This document shows positions 1 to 6,339 of a DNA stretch of 10,444 nt, one piece after another. The notes under the pieces were generated by a model. The model saw nothing but the letters and a program-made list of their open reading frames with translations, did no database searches and was not told the DNA's origin. Positions within the stretch are counted from its first letter, which is position 1, and every line of letters starts with the position of its first letter. The position numbers and the translations under genes are program-made. Origin of the DNA: Lentisphaerota bacterium (GTDB taxonomy: Bacteria; Verrucomicrobiota; Kiritimatiellia; RFP12; JAAYLN01); NCBI GenBank assembly GCA_012514915.1, contig JAAYZJ010000302.1, forward strand, positions 1 to 10,444. The letters are read 5' to 3'.

Positions 1-1215
1 GTCGAAGGCCTCGCGGCCCTCGATGCGCACACCTTCCGCATCGGCCTGGCCGCCCCCTGCCCGCCGTTCATCTGGATGCTGGCCATGCCCTACACGGCGG
101 TCGTGCCGCGCGAGGCCGTCGAGACCTACGGCCGGCGGTTCGGCGAGCATCCGGTCGGCTCGGGTCCCTACCGCCTGTCCGAGTGGCGCCGCAACCACCG
201 CATGGTCTACGACCGTGTCGCCGACTGGCGCGGCTGGCGCCGCGGTCCGGCGGCGTTCGACCCGGCCGCGCCGCGGCAACCGTTCGACCGGCTGGTGTTC
301 CCGGTGATGGACGATCCCTCCACCCGCTGGCTCGCCTTCCTCGCCGGCGAACTCGACCTTCAGGGCGAAATCGCCCGCGACAGTTGGGAACTGGTCGTCG
401 ACCCGCGGGGAAGTCTACGCCCGGGACTGGCGCGGCGCGGCATCACCCTCGCGTCCATGCCCACACTGGAAGTCGCCTACATCGGCATCAACATGGATGA
501 TCCGCTGCTTGGAACCAACCGCCTCCTGCGCCAGGCGTTGAACTGCGCCTTCGACGCCCCGCGCTGGGAGGCCTACTACCAGGGGCGGGTGCAAGCCGCC
601 AACGGCCCGGTGCCGCCGGGCGTGGCGGGGCGCCTGGAAGCTCCAGCGCCCTACGCCTACGACCCGGCGCGGGCCCGGCGTCTTCTGGCGGCGGCGGGCT
701 ACCCGGGGGGACGCGACCCCGCCACCGGCCGGCGCCTGCGGCTGGTGCTCGATCTCGGGCACACCACGCAGGACATGCGCGAATCGACGGAGCTCATCGT
801 GGCGTTTTTCGAGCGGGTCGGCATCGACCTGGTTCCCGACTACCACAACTGGCCCGCCTTTCTCCAGAAAGTGGCGCAACGCCGTTCGCAGCTCTTCCGC
901 ATCGGCTGGGTGGGCGACTATCCCGACGCCGAGAATTTCCTGCAGCTCTTCTACGGACCGAACCAGTCGCCCGGCCCCAACCGCAGCAACTACCGCCACG
1001 CGGCGTACGACGCGTGCTACCGGCAGGCGCTCGCCGCCGCACAGCCGGAGGAGCGCCTGCGCCTGATGCGCGAGATGCAGGCGATCATCCGTGAGGACTG
1101 CCCCTGGATTTTCATCCACTTCGCCCGCGCCTACAGCCTCGTGCATCGGCGCGTCCACCACTACCGGCCCCACGATTTTCCCTACGGCATGGAGAAATAC
1201 CTGCGCCACCAGTGA
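1..1215 (+). CDS. ABC transporter solute-binding protein, family 5 (peptide/oligopeptide type), 5'-truncated
   Basis: The frame is open from base 1 to the TGA at 1213-1215, giving 404 residues of a protein whose N-terminus lies outside the window. Family 5 solute-binding proteins are usually about 500-600 residues, so the signal peptide and roughly the first 100-200 residues are missing. Recognisable family features are the VGSGPYRLSEW segment (about residues 55-65 of the fragment), which matches the 'GTGPY' signature, a central lobe containing the LEVAYIGINMDDPLL stretch, and the C-terminal segment with IIREDCPWIFIHFARAYSL. Such proteins bind peptides, nickel or other small ligands outside the cytoplasmic membrane and deliver them to a permease/ATPase complex. 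The specificity cannot be read from this fragment. Permease genes would be expected upstream; none follows, because the next gene is convergent after only 18 bp. No signal peptide or promoter is visible here. Confidence 0.9.
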   Translation, partial: VEGLAALDAHTFRIGLAAPCPPFIWMLAMPYTAVVPREAVETYGRRFGEHPVGSGPYRLSEWRRNHRMVYDRVADWRGWRRGPAAFDPAAPRQPFDRLVFPVMDDPSTRWLAFLAGELDLQGEIARDSWELVVDPRGSLRPGLARRGITLASMPTLEVAYIGINMDDPLLGTNRLLRQALNCAFDAPRWEAYYQGRVQAANGPVPPGVAGRLEAPAPYAYDPARARRLLAAAGYPGGRDPATGRRLRLVLDLGHTTQDMRESTELIVAFFERVGIDLVPDYHNWPAFLQKVAQRRSQLFRIGWVGDYPDAENFLQLFYGPNQSPGPNRSNYRHAAYDACYRQALAAAQPEERLRLMREMQAIIREDCPWIFIHFARAYSLVHRRVHHYRPHDFPYGMEKYLRHQ

Positions 1216-1256
1216 ACACCAGGGGTGGGAGGTTCAATCGTCGGTGAACACCAGGG
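1212..1256. repeat. 13-bp direct repeat across two convergent gene ends
   Basis: The sequence GTGAACACCAGGG occurs exactly at 1212-1224 and again at 1244-1256, offset by 32 bp. The first copy contains the TGA stop of the solute-binding protein gene. The second copy, read on the minus strand, encodes the SLVFT stretch near the end of the phosphoesterase. The offset is not a multiple of three, so the copies are in different frames. A small local duplication is the simplest explanation; chance is possible. Confidence 0.6.
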
Positions 1257-2736
1257 AGAGGTCGGCCAGGGCCAGCGTGCCGCTGAAATCGGCCTCGACC
1301 CGGTAGCGGATCCGTTCGGTCTGCGCGCGAACCGGGGGCTTCTTGATGTCCATGATCCGCCGTGCCTCCTCCCAGACCTGCACACGGCTCAGAGGCAGGT
1401 CGTAGTTGATGACCATGCGCTCGCGCGCCCGGCCGCCCTCGGCCTCATGTTCATCGACCACTACGACGACCTTGACCGTGCCGACGAAGTCGGCCCCCCG
1501 CCAGGTCTGGAGCCGGGCGCGCAGCCGGCCCTCGGCGATCCCGTTGAGCACCCATTCCGGCGCCTCGAGCCGCCACTGCGCGCGCCGGTCATGGACGATG
1601 TGCAACCGGGGCGACGGCCCGGTGAAATCGCTCTCGACGGTCAGGTGCTGGACCTCGGGGCGCGACAGCCGGTAGCACCATCCCGCCAGCCGGCCTTCCT
1701 GCAGGCCATAGGGGAGCGGCGGTAGCAGGTTGCCGGTCAGATCCGACGGCACCACCGCCTCGCGTGCCGGCAGGGGCTCCGCAGGAATCACTGCGTCCTT
1801 CGCGCCCGTTCGGTGCAGCCCGACGGCGGCCGCGATGCCGCCCATCAACGCCGCCGCCAGGATGCCCCCGACCGCCGCCCGGCGCCAGCGGCGGTTGCTG
1901 GTGGTCAGCGCGGCCAGGTCGCGCGAGAGGGTGACGTCCTGCGCCATCTGCGCCGTGCTGTCGGCCGGGTCGAACTCGAGCTGGTCGCGCACCGGCTGCC
2001 GCAGCAGCAGCGGATCGCGATTAAGCAGCGGCATGGCGGCCTCCTCGAGTCCCGCCGCGCGGACGGCATCGCGCAGCGCCTCGTAGTCGAACGGCACGCG
2101 CCGGAAGCGGACGACCTGCTCGCCGCTGTCGAACAGGCAGTAGCTGGCGCGGGGATCCCCGTCGCGCGGGTACCCGACCGAACCGACATTAACGATGTAG
2201 CGCTTGCCCTCCTCCAGCACGAAATCCTCGGGCGGCAGGGGGTGCGGCACGCCGCTGGCGCCGCGGACGAACAGGCCGGCGCGGTGCGTGTGCCCGACGA
2301 ACACGAGCGGGTCGGGTGTTGCCTCCCAGGTCGCGGTGGTGTCCGCCGGGTCGATCAGGTAGCGGAAGGCGCCCGGCTGCCCCAGGTCGCCATGCACGCA
2401 GGTGAACCCCTCGCCGGTCAGCGACAGCGCCGCCGTGGCCAGAAACTCCCTGGCGCGCTTCGAGACCTGCGCCGTGCTCCATTCCACCAGGATGCGGGCC
2501 TGGCGGTTGAACCGCTCGGGCGTCATCTTGCCGCACACGACGGCGTCGTGGTTGCCCATGACGAAGGCGTCGACATGGCGGTAGAGCGAGGCCAGCACTT
2601 CGCGCGGCTGCGGCCCGTACCCGACCACATCCCCCAGGCAGATGATGCGCTGCGCGCCGAGACTCGTCAGATCGTTGAGGACCGCCTTCCAGGCCGGCAG
2701 ATTGGCGTGAATGTCGGACACGATGGCGTAGCGCAT
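1234..2736 (-). CDS. Membrane-anchored calcineurin-like metallophosphoesterase with C-terminal extracytoplasmic domain
   Basis: This is a 500-residue protein. Residues 1 to about 210 form a Metallophos_2-type phosphoesterase domain with the full metal-site set: DIH at 8-10, GDVVGYG at 35-41, GNHD at 61-64, VHG at 114-116 and GHTH at 148-151. Residues about 230-285 are a polar linker. Residues about 287-307 form one hydrophobic Ala/Gly-rich membrane segment preceded by RRWRR, so the positive-inside rule places the catalytic domain in the cytoplasm and residues 310-500 outside the membrane. I do not recognise the C-terminal domain; it looks rich in beta strands and has no obvious catalytic motif. 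The substrate is unknown; related enzymes cleave phosphodiesters, phosphomonoesters or dinucleoside polyphosphates. The start at 2736 was chosen because MRYAIVSDIHAN is the canonical family N-terminus, although the frame stays open upstream to 3057 inside argS. No Shine-Dalgarno precedes it. It is divergent from argS and convergent with the transporter gene. Confidence 0.92.
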   Translation of the reverse strand: MRYAIVSDIHANLPAWKAVLNDLTSLGAQRIICLGDVVGYGPQPREVLASLYRHVDAFVMGNHDAVVCGKMTPERFNRQARILVEWSTAQVSKRAREFLATAALSLTGEGFTCVHGDLGQPGAFRYLIDPADTTATWEATPDPLVFVGHTHRAGLFVRGASGVPHPLPPEDFVLEEGKRYIVNVGSVGYPRDGDPRASYCLFDSGEQVVRFRRVPFDYEALRDAVRAAGLEEAAMPLLNRDPLLLRQPVRDQLEFDPADSTAQMAQDVTLSRDLAALTTSNRRWRRAAVGGILAAALMGGIAAAVGLHRTGAKDAVIPAEPLPAREAVVPSDLTGNLLPPLPYGLQEGRLAGWCYRLSRPEVQHLTVESDFTGPSPRLHIVHDRRAQWRLEAPEWVLNGIAEGRLRARLQTWRGADFVGTVKVVVVVDEHEAEGGRARERMVINYDLPLSRVQVWEEARRIMDIKKPPVRAQTERIRYRVEADFSGTLALADLSLVFTDD

Positions 2737-2744
2737 GATGACGC

Positions 2745-2774
2745 AGCATAACACTTGCCTTTCCCCGCTGTAAA
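2745..2774 (-). promoter_or_regulatory. Predicted sigma-70 promoter of the phosphoesterase gene
   Basis: On the minus strand, TTTACA (2769-2774; 5 of 6 matches to TTGACA) lies 18 bp from TATGCT (2745-2750). The -10 is preceded by TGT, an extended -10 element. Only 8 nt separate the -10 from the ATG at 2736-2734, so transcription should begin at or next to the start codon, giving a leaderless or nearly leaderless mRNA. It overlaps the argS promoter. The assignment rests on sequence match and position only. Confidence 0.5.
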
Positions 2775-2783
2775 AGCTAATTT
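2755..2783 (+). promoter_or_regulatory. Predicted sigma-70 promoter of argS
   Basis: TTGCCT (2755-2760) and TAATTT (2778-2783) are separated by exactly 17 bp. The -10 ends 6 nt before the argS ATG at 2790, so the expected transcription start falls on or near the A of the ATG. There is no purine-rich ribosome-binding site between them. The -10 carries the preceding GC seen in the other rightward promoters of this window (GCTAATTT). Confidence 0.5.
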
Positions 2784-2789
2784 TCGCGT

Positions 2790-4541
2790 ATGACAAGCAA
2801 CCCCCTCTCCCCGCTCCCCGCCGCCCCGAATGCCGAAGGACGCCTGGCGGCCTGGCTGCAGGACGCCCTGGTGAAGGCCTTCGGCGAGCAGGTCGGCGAC
2901 ACCCGGCTCCAGGTGGTCCCCGCGACCGACACCGCCTTCGGCGATTTCCAATGCAACGACGCCATGCGGCTCGCCAAGCAACTGAGGCTACCGCCGCGCG
3001 CGATCGCCAGTCGGATCGTCGAGGCGCTCGATCCGGACGGCGCCCCCGCCAGCGCATCGGTCGCCGGTGCCGGCTTCATCAACATTGCCGTCTCCCCCGC
3101 CTGGCTCGGCGAACAACTGGCGGCCCTGGCCGCGCAGCCCCGCACCGGCCTCCCCGACCTCGGCGGCGGCCGCACGGTGATCATCGACTACTCGAGCCCG
3201 AACGTCGCCAAGCCGATGCACATCGGCCACATCCGCTCGACGATCATCGGCAACGCCATCTGCCGCCTCCACCGGGCGCTCGGCTACCGGGTGATCGCCG
3301 ACAACCACCTCGGCGACTGGGGCACCCAGTTCGGCATCCTCATCCGGGGCTACCGCGCCTTCGCCGATCCCGCCCGGCTGCGCGAGGCCCCCATCGAGGA
3401 GCTCGAACGCGTCTACGTGGCGAGCTACAACCGTGCGAAGGAGGATCCCGCCTGGATGGACGCCTGCCGCGCCGAGCTCGTTAAACTCCAGCAGGGCGAC
3501 CCCGACAACCTGAACCAGTGGCGCGAGTTCATCGATCTGAGCCTGAAGGAGTTCAACCGGATCTACGCCCGCCTCGACGTCGCGTTCGACCTCTACCGCG
3601 GCGAAAGCCACTACAACGACCGTCTCGCCGGCACCGTCGCCTTGCTCGAAGCGCGGGGCCTGGCGCGCGAGAGCGAGGGCGCGATCGTCGTGCCGCTCGA
3701 TGACGAGGGGATGCCCGTCTGCATCGTGCGCAAATCGGACGGCGGCTACAACTACGCGACGACCGACATCGCCACCGTGCAAAGCCGCGAGGAGGAGTTC
3801 CAGCCCGACCGCATCATCTACGTCACCGACGAGCGGCAGCAACTCCATTTCCGCCAGTTCTTCACCGTCTGCCGCAAGCTGGGCAGCACGACCCGGCTCG
3901 AACATGTCTGGTTCGGCCTGATGCGCCTCCCGGAGGGGACGTTCTCGACGCGCCAGGGCAACGTCATCAAGCTCGAGGCGCTCCTCGACGAAGCCGAGCG
4001 GCGCGCCCTGGCCATCATCCAGGGCGCCTCGCCCGAGATGCCGCCCGAGCAGCAACAGGCTCTCGCGCGCGACATCGGCATCGGCGCGGTGAAGTACGCT
4101 GACCTGAGCCACGACCCGCAGAACATGATCGTCTTCACGTGGGACCGCGCCCTCGCGCTCGACGGCAACTCGGGGCCCTATCTGCAGTACGCCTTCGCCC
4201 GGCTCCGCAGCCTGCTCGACAAGTACCGTGCCGTCTGCCCGGGGCGGGATCCGGCCGCCGCGCCCCTGCTGCTGGACGAGCCGATCGAGCGACAGTTGGC
4301 CCTGCAGCTCCTGCAGTACCCGGCGACCGTCGTCCGGGCCGCCGAGGGCTGCAAGCCCAGCTTCCTGGCCGATTACCTGTTCGCCCTCGCGCAGCTCACC
4401 AGCAGCTTCTACCAGCGCTTCCCGATCCTCAAGGCCGAGCCCGCCATCCGCGACAGCCGCGCCTGTCTCTGCAGTCTCGTGGCCCGCGTGCTCCGCGAGG
4501 GGCTCGACCTGCTCGGCATCGCCACCCCCGAACGGATATAG
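2790..4541 (+). CDS. argS: Arginyl-tRNA synthetase (class Ia)
   Basis: The 583-residue product has the usual bacterial ArgRS length and attaches arginine to tRNA-Arg using ATP in the cytoplasm. Domains in order: the N-terminal Arg_tRNA_synt_N (Add-1) domain at about residues 15-115, with the typical FGDFQCNDAMRLAK stretch; the catalytic Rossmann fold with SSPNVAKPMHIGHIRST, whose HIGH motif is at 144-147; FSTRQGNV at 385-392, the degenerate KMSK-loop equivalent seen in many ArgRS; and a C-terminal DALR anticodon-binding domain ending in the characteristic ATPERI. The ATG at 2790 is the only sensible start, because the N-terminal domain begins soon after it. It has no Shine-Dalgarno and sits 6 nt after a predicted -10, suggesting leaderless translation. 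The ABC-F gene follows after 17 bp and is probably cotranscribed. Confidence 0.98.
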   Translation: MTSNPLSPLPAAPNAEGRLAAWLQDALVKAFGEQVGDTRLQVVPATDTAFGDFQCNDAMRLAKQLRLPPRAIASRIVEALDPDGAPASASVAGAGFINIAVSPAWLGEQLAALAAQPRTGLPDLGGGRTVIIDYSSPNVAKPMHIGHIRSTIIGNAICRLHRALGYRVIADNHLGDWGTQFGILIRGYRAFADPARLREAPIEELERVYVASYNRAKEDPAWMDACRAELVKLQQGDPDNLNQWREFIDLSLKEFNRIYARLDVAFDLYRGESHYNDRLAGTVALLEARGLARESEGAIVVPLDDEGMPVCIVRKSDGGYNYATTDIATVQSREEEFQPDRIIYVTDERQQLHFRQFFTVCRKLGSTTRLEHVWFGLMRLPEGTFSTRQGNVIKLEALLDEAERRALAIIQGASPEMPPEQQQALARDIGIGAVKYADLSHDPQNMIVFTWDRALALDGNSGPYLQYAFARLRSLLDKYRAVCPGRDPAAAPLLLDEPIERQLALQLLQYPATVVRAAEGCKPSFLADYLFALAQLTSSFYQRFPILKAEPAIRDSRACLCSLVARVLREGLDLLGIATPERI

Positions 4542-4558
4542 CCAGCCCCCGCCACCCC

Positions 4559-6085
4559 ATGTTGCTGCGCTTCGACCAAGTCTCCTTCACGTATGCCTCG
4601 TTGGCGCAGCCGCTCTTTGAAGGCGTTTCGCTGCACTGCGGCCCGGGCTGGACCGGCATTGCGGGCGCCAACGGCGCCGGCAAAAGCACACTCCTGAAGC
4701 TGGCCATCGGCGAGCTTGAACCCCAGCGGGGGCGCGTCCAGCGGCTCGCCACCGCCGTCTACGCCCCCCAGCGGACCGATGACCCGCCACCCGACGGCGT
4801 CCGTTTCCTGGAGGCGACCGACGTGTCCGCGGGCGAGTGGCGGGGCCGTCTGCGGATCGGTGTCGACTGGCTCTCCCGCTGGGAGACGCTCAGCCACGGC
4901 GAGCGCAAGCGCCTGCAGATCGGCGCGGCCCTGTGGCGGAATCCCGAGCTGCTGGCGCTCGACGAGCCGACCAACCATATCGACGCCGAGGCCCGCGCCC
5001 TGCTTCTCGCGGCCCTGCGCCGCTTCCGCGGCGTCGGTCTCCTCGTCAGCCACGACCGCGCGCTGCTCGACGCCCTGTGCATGCAGTGCGTTTTCATCGA
5101 TCCGCCGGATCTCGCGGTCCGTCCGGGCGGCGTGACGGCGGGGCTGGAGCAGCAGGGCCTCGAACGGCAGCAGGTCCGTGCGGCCGACGACCAGATCCGT
5201 CGGCAGGCGGCACGGCTCGAACGGGCCGCCCAGGGGCGCCGCGAGGCGGGGGCGCAGGCCGCCGCCGAGGCGCGCGCGGGCAAGCGGCGCAAGATCCCCT
5301 CCCATGACCCGGACGGACGGGCCAAGCGCAATCTGGCCAAACTGACGAACAAGGACGGCTGGGCCGCGAAGCAGAGCGCGGTAATTGCCGGCCGTGCGCA
5401 GCGGGTGGAGGCCGGCCGTGCCCAACTTCAGGTCCGGAAAACGTACGAGATGGGTTTCTGGATCGCCCACGCCGGCCACTCCACGCGCAACACGCTGCTG
5501 GATCTCGATGCGGTCACCCTGTCCCTGGGCGACGGACGCCAACTCCACACCCCTCCCCTCCGCATCGGCCCGACCGACCGCATTGCGCTGGTGGGCCCCA
5601 ACGGGTCGGGCAAGAGCACGCTGCTGCGGCATCTGCACCCCTTGTTCAACCTCCCCCCGGAACGGATCATCTCGATCCCCCAGGAGATCGACGCCGCCAC
5701 GGCACGGGCAATCCTGCGCGACGTGGCGGAACTGCCGCGCGAGACCCTCGGCAAAGTCATGACCAGCGTCAGCCGGCTGGGCTCCCGCCCTGGGCGCCTG
5801 ATCACCAGTGAACAGCCGAGTCCCGGCGAAATCCGCAAGATCATGCTGGCGCTCGGCGTGGTGCGCGGGCCGCACCTGATCGTCATGGACGAGCCGACGA
5901 ACCACATGGACCTGCCCAGCATCGGCTGCGTCGAGGAGGCGCTCGCCGAGGCGCCCTGCGCCCTGCTGCTCGTCAGTCACGACCGGCGCTTCCTCGATGC
6001 CCTGGCCGAATGGGCCTGGACACTGGAACCGTCGATTGACGGAACGGTCTCGCTGCGAATCGCCCCGTGGCGGGCAATCGGTTAG
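4559..6085 (+). CDS. ABC-F family ATPase (duplicated ATP-binding cassettes, no membrane domain)
   Basis: The 508-residue protein has two ABC domains and no membrane segment, as in ABC-F proteins that act on ribosomes. Cassette 1: Walker A GANGAGKST (36-44), signature LSHGE (111-115), Walker B LLALDEP (131-137), switch His in VSHD (163-166). Cassette 2: Walker A GPNGSGKST (346-354), signature position PSPGE (420-424), Walker B LIVMDEP (440-446), VSHD (472-475). Both DEPTNH motifs typical of ABC-F are present. Residues about 195-300 form a charged Arg/Ala/Gln-rich linker, likely helical, where the tRNA-contacting linker of ABC-F proteins lies. The cassettes are compact, with only about 66 residues between Walker A and signature and no arm insertion. 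The ATG at 4559 starts the standard MLLRFDQVSF strand and lacks a Shine-Dalgarno, so coupling to argS translation is possible. Translation factor or antibiotic-resistance roles cannot be separated from sequence alone. Confidence 0.93.
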   Translation: MLLRFDQVSFTYASLAQPLFEGVSLHCGPGWTGIAGANGAGKSTLLKLAIGELEPQRGRVQRLATAVYAPQRTDDPPPDGVRFLEATDVSAGEWRGRLRIGVDWLSRWETLSHGERKRLQIGAALWRNPELLALDEPTNHIDAEARALLLAALRRFRGVGLLVSHDRALLDALCMQCVFIDPPDLAVRPGGVTAGLEQQGLERQQVRAADDQIRRQAARLERAAQGRREAGAQAAAEARAGKRRKIPSHDPDGRAKRNLAKLTNKDGWAAKQSAVIAGRAQRVEAGRAQLQVRKTYEMGFWIAHAGHSTRNTLLDLDAVTLSLGDGRQLHTPPLRIGPTDRIALVGPNGSGKSTLLRHLHPLFNLPPERIISIPQEIDAATARAILRDVAELPRETLGKVMTSVSRLGSRPGRLITSEQPSPGEIRKIMLALGVVRGPHLIVMDEPTNHMDLPSIGCVEEALAEAPCALLLVSHDRRFLDALAEWAWTLEPSIDGTVSLRIAPWRAIG

Positions 6086-6099
6086 CGACCAGGGGGGTG

Positions 6100-6115
6100 C
6101 GATGCATGTGCATCG
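6100..6115. promoter_or_regulatory. Perfect 16-bp palindrome, possible operator or hairpin
   Basis: CGATGCA (6100-6106) and TGCATCG (6109-6115) are perfect 7-bp inverted arms around a 2-bp TG spacer, starting 15 bp after the ABC-F stop codon. The spacer is too short for a good RNA hairpin and there is no T-run, so a protein-binding site is more likely than a terminator. No binding protein can be named. Confidence 0.35.
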
Positions 6116-6194
6116 AGAGGCGGGCAGAACGCGACAGCCTGGCTCTTCCGTGACGACGGGGCTGTGCCGCAGCAATTCTCAATAGGACAGGAAA

Positions 6195-6219
6195 GCGCCT
6201 TACGGCGCCACTACAAACG
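6195..6219 (-). repeat. REP-like hairpin unit, left copy (minus orientation)
   Basis: Read on the minus strand, this unit begins CGTTTGTAGTG, with GTAG at 6214-6211, followed by the stem GCGCC / GGCGC around the loop GTAA. On the plus strand the stem is 6195-6199 with 6204-6208 and the loop is TTAC (6200-6203). Its first 11 bases and its loop are identical to the right copy. Confidence 0.65.
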
Positions 6220-6234
6220 TGCAATATGGCCACG

Positions 6235-6259
6235 CGTTTGTAGTGTGCCCGTAAGGGCA
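6235..6259 (+). repeat. REP-like hairpin unit, right copy (plus orientation)
   Basis: The unit begins CGTTTGTAGTG, with GTAG at 6240-6243, followed by the stem TGCCC (6246-6250) and GGGCA (6255-6259) around the loop GTAA (6251-6254). Compared with the left copy, all sequence differences lie in three stem pairs, and each difference is compensated on the other side of the stem. Confidence 0.65.
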
Positions 6260-6302
6260 TGTTTCCTGGATTTGCCCGCCATATTGAGAAATGCTGATCA
6301 AC

Positions 6303-6332
6303 TTGATGCACGCCGCGAAAATGTGCTAACGT
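6303..6332 (+). promoter_or_regulatory. Predicted promoter of the FAD oxidoreductase gene
   Basis: TTGATG (6303-6308), an 18-bp spacer and TAACGT (6327-6332) form a plausible sigma-70 promoter starting 7 bp after the end of the palindromic element. The -10 ends 7 nt before the ATG at 6340, so the transcript would start at or next to the start codon. The -10 has the GCTAA core also seen before argS and before the gene starting at 10426. Confidence 0.45.
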
Positions 6333-6339
6333 GAGACGT

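Larger units (their letters stand above)
6170..6296. repeat. 127-bp nested inverted repeat, REP/BIME- or MITE-like intergenic element
   Basis: The ends are 15-bp inverted repeats with one mismatch: CAGCAATTCTCAATA at 6170-6184 against TATTGAGAAATGCTG at 6282-6296. Further in are CAGGAAA (6188-6194) and TTTCCTG (6262-6268), then two inverted 25-nt hairpin units (6195-6219 and 6235-6259) facing each other across 15 bp. The right arm holds about 14 extra bases relative to the left, so the palindrome is imperfect. No target-site duplication is visible beside the termini. The GTAG tetranucleotide next to each hairpin is the hallmark of REP sequences mobilised by RAYT transposases, but no transposase lies in this window. 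Hairpin arms lack T-tracts, so a simple intrinsic terminator is unlikely. Confidence 0.75.

Noticed and set aside
2737..3057. N-terminal extension of the phosphoesterase into argS
   Set aside because: The frame is open, but the extension would overlap argS and bears no domain. The family N-terminus MRYAIVSDIHAN starts exactly at 2736 behind a good promoter.
2988..4112. 374-codon open frame antisense to argS
   Set aside because: It lies fully inside the unmistakable argS gene; long antisense frames are expected at this GC content, and its translation shows only low-complexity Ala/Val/Arg/Asp-rich sequence with no domain.
6134..6165. Hairpin ACAGCC / GGCTGT as a riboswitch or terminator
   Set aside because: A 6-bp stem with a 20-nt loop is weak, there is no T-tract, and I see no conserved riboswitch core.
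4409..6175. 588-codon open frame antisense to the ABC-F gene and the end of argS
   Set aside because: It is a GC-driven shadow: the opposite strand has two complete ABC cassettes with all motifs, while this translation has no recognisable motif.
6190..6266. Intrinsic transcription terminator after the ABC-F gene
   Set aside because: The hairpins are good but none is followed by a T-rich tract on either strand, and the sequence organisation fits a repeat element better. A termination side effect remains possible.
6331..6339. GTG at 6331 as start of the FAD oxidoreductase
   Set aside because: It overlaps the predicted -10 element (6327-6332) and has no ribosome-binding site; the ATG at 6340 is in frame and better placed.
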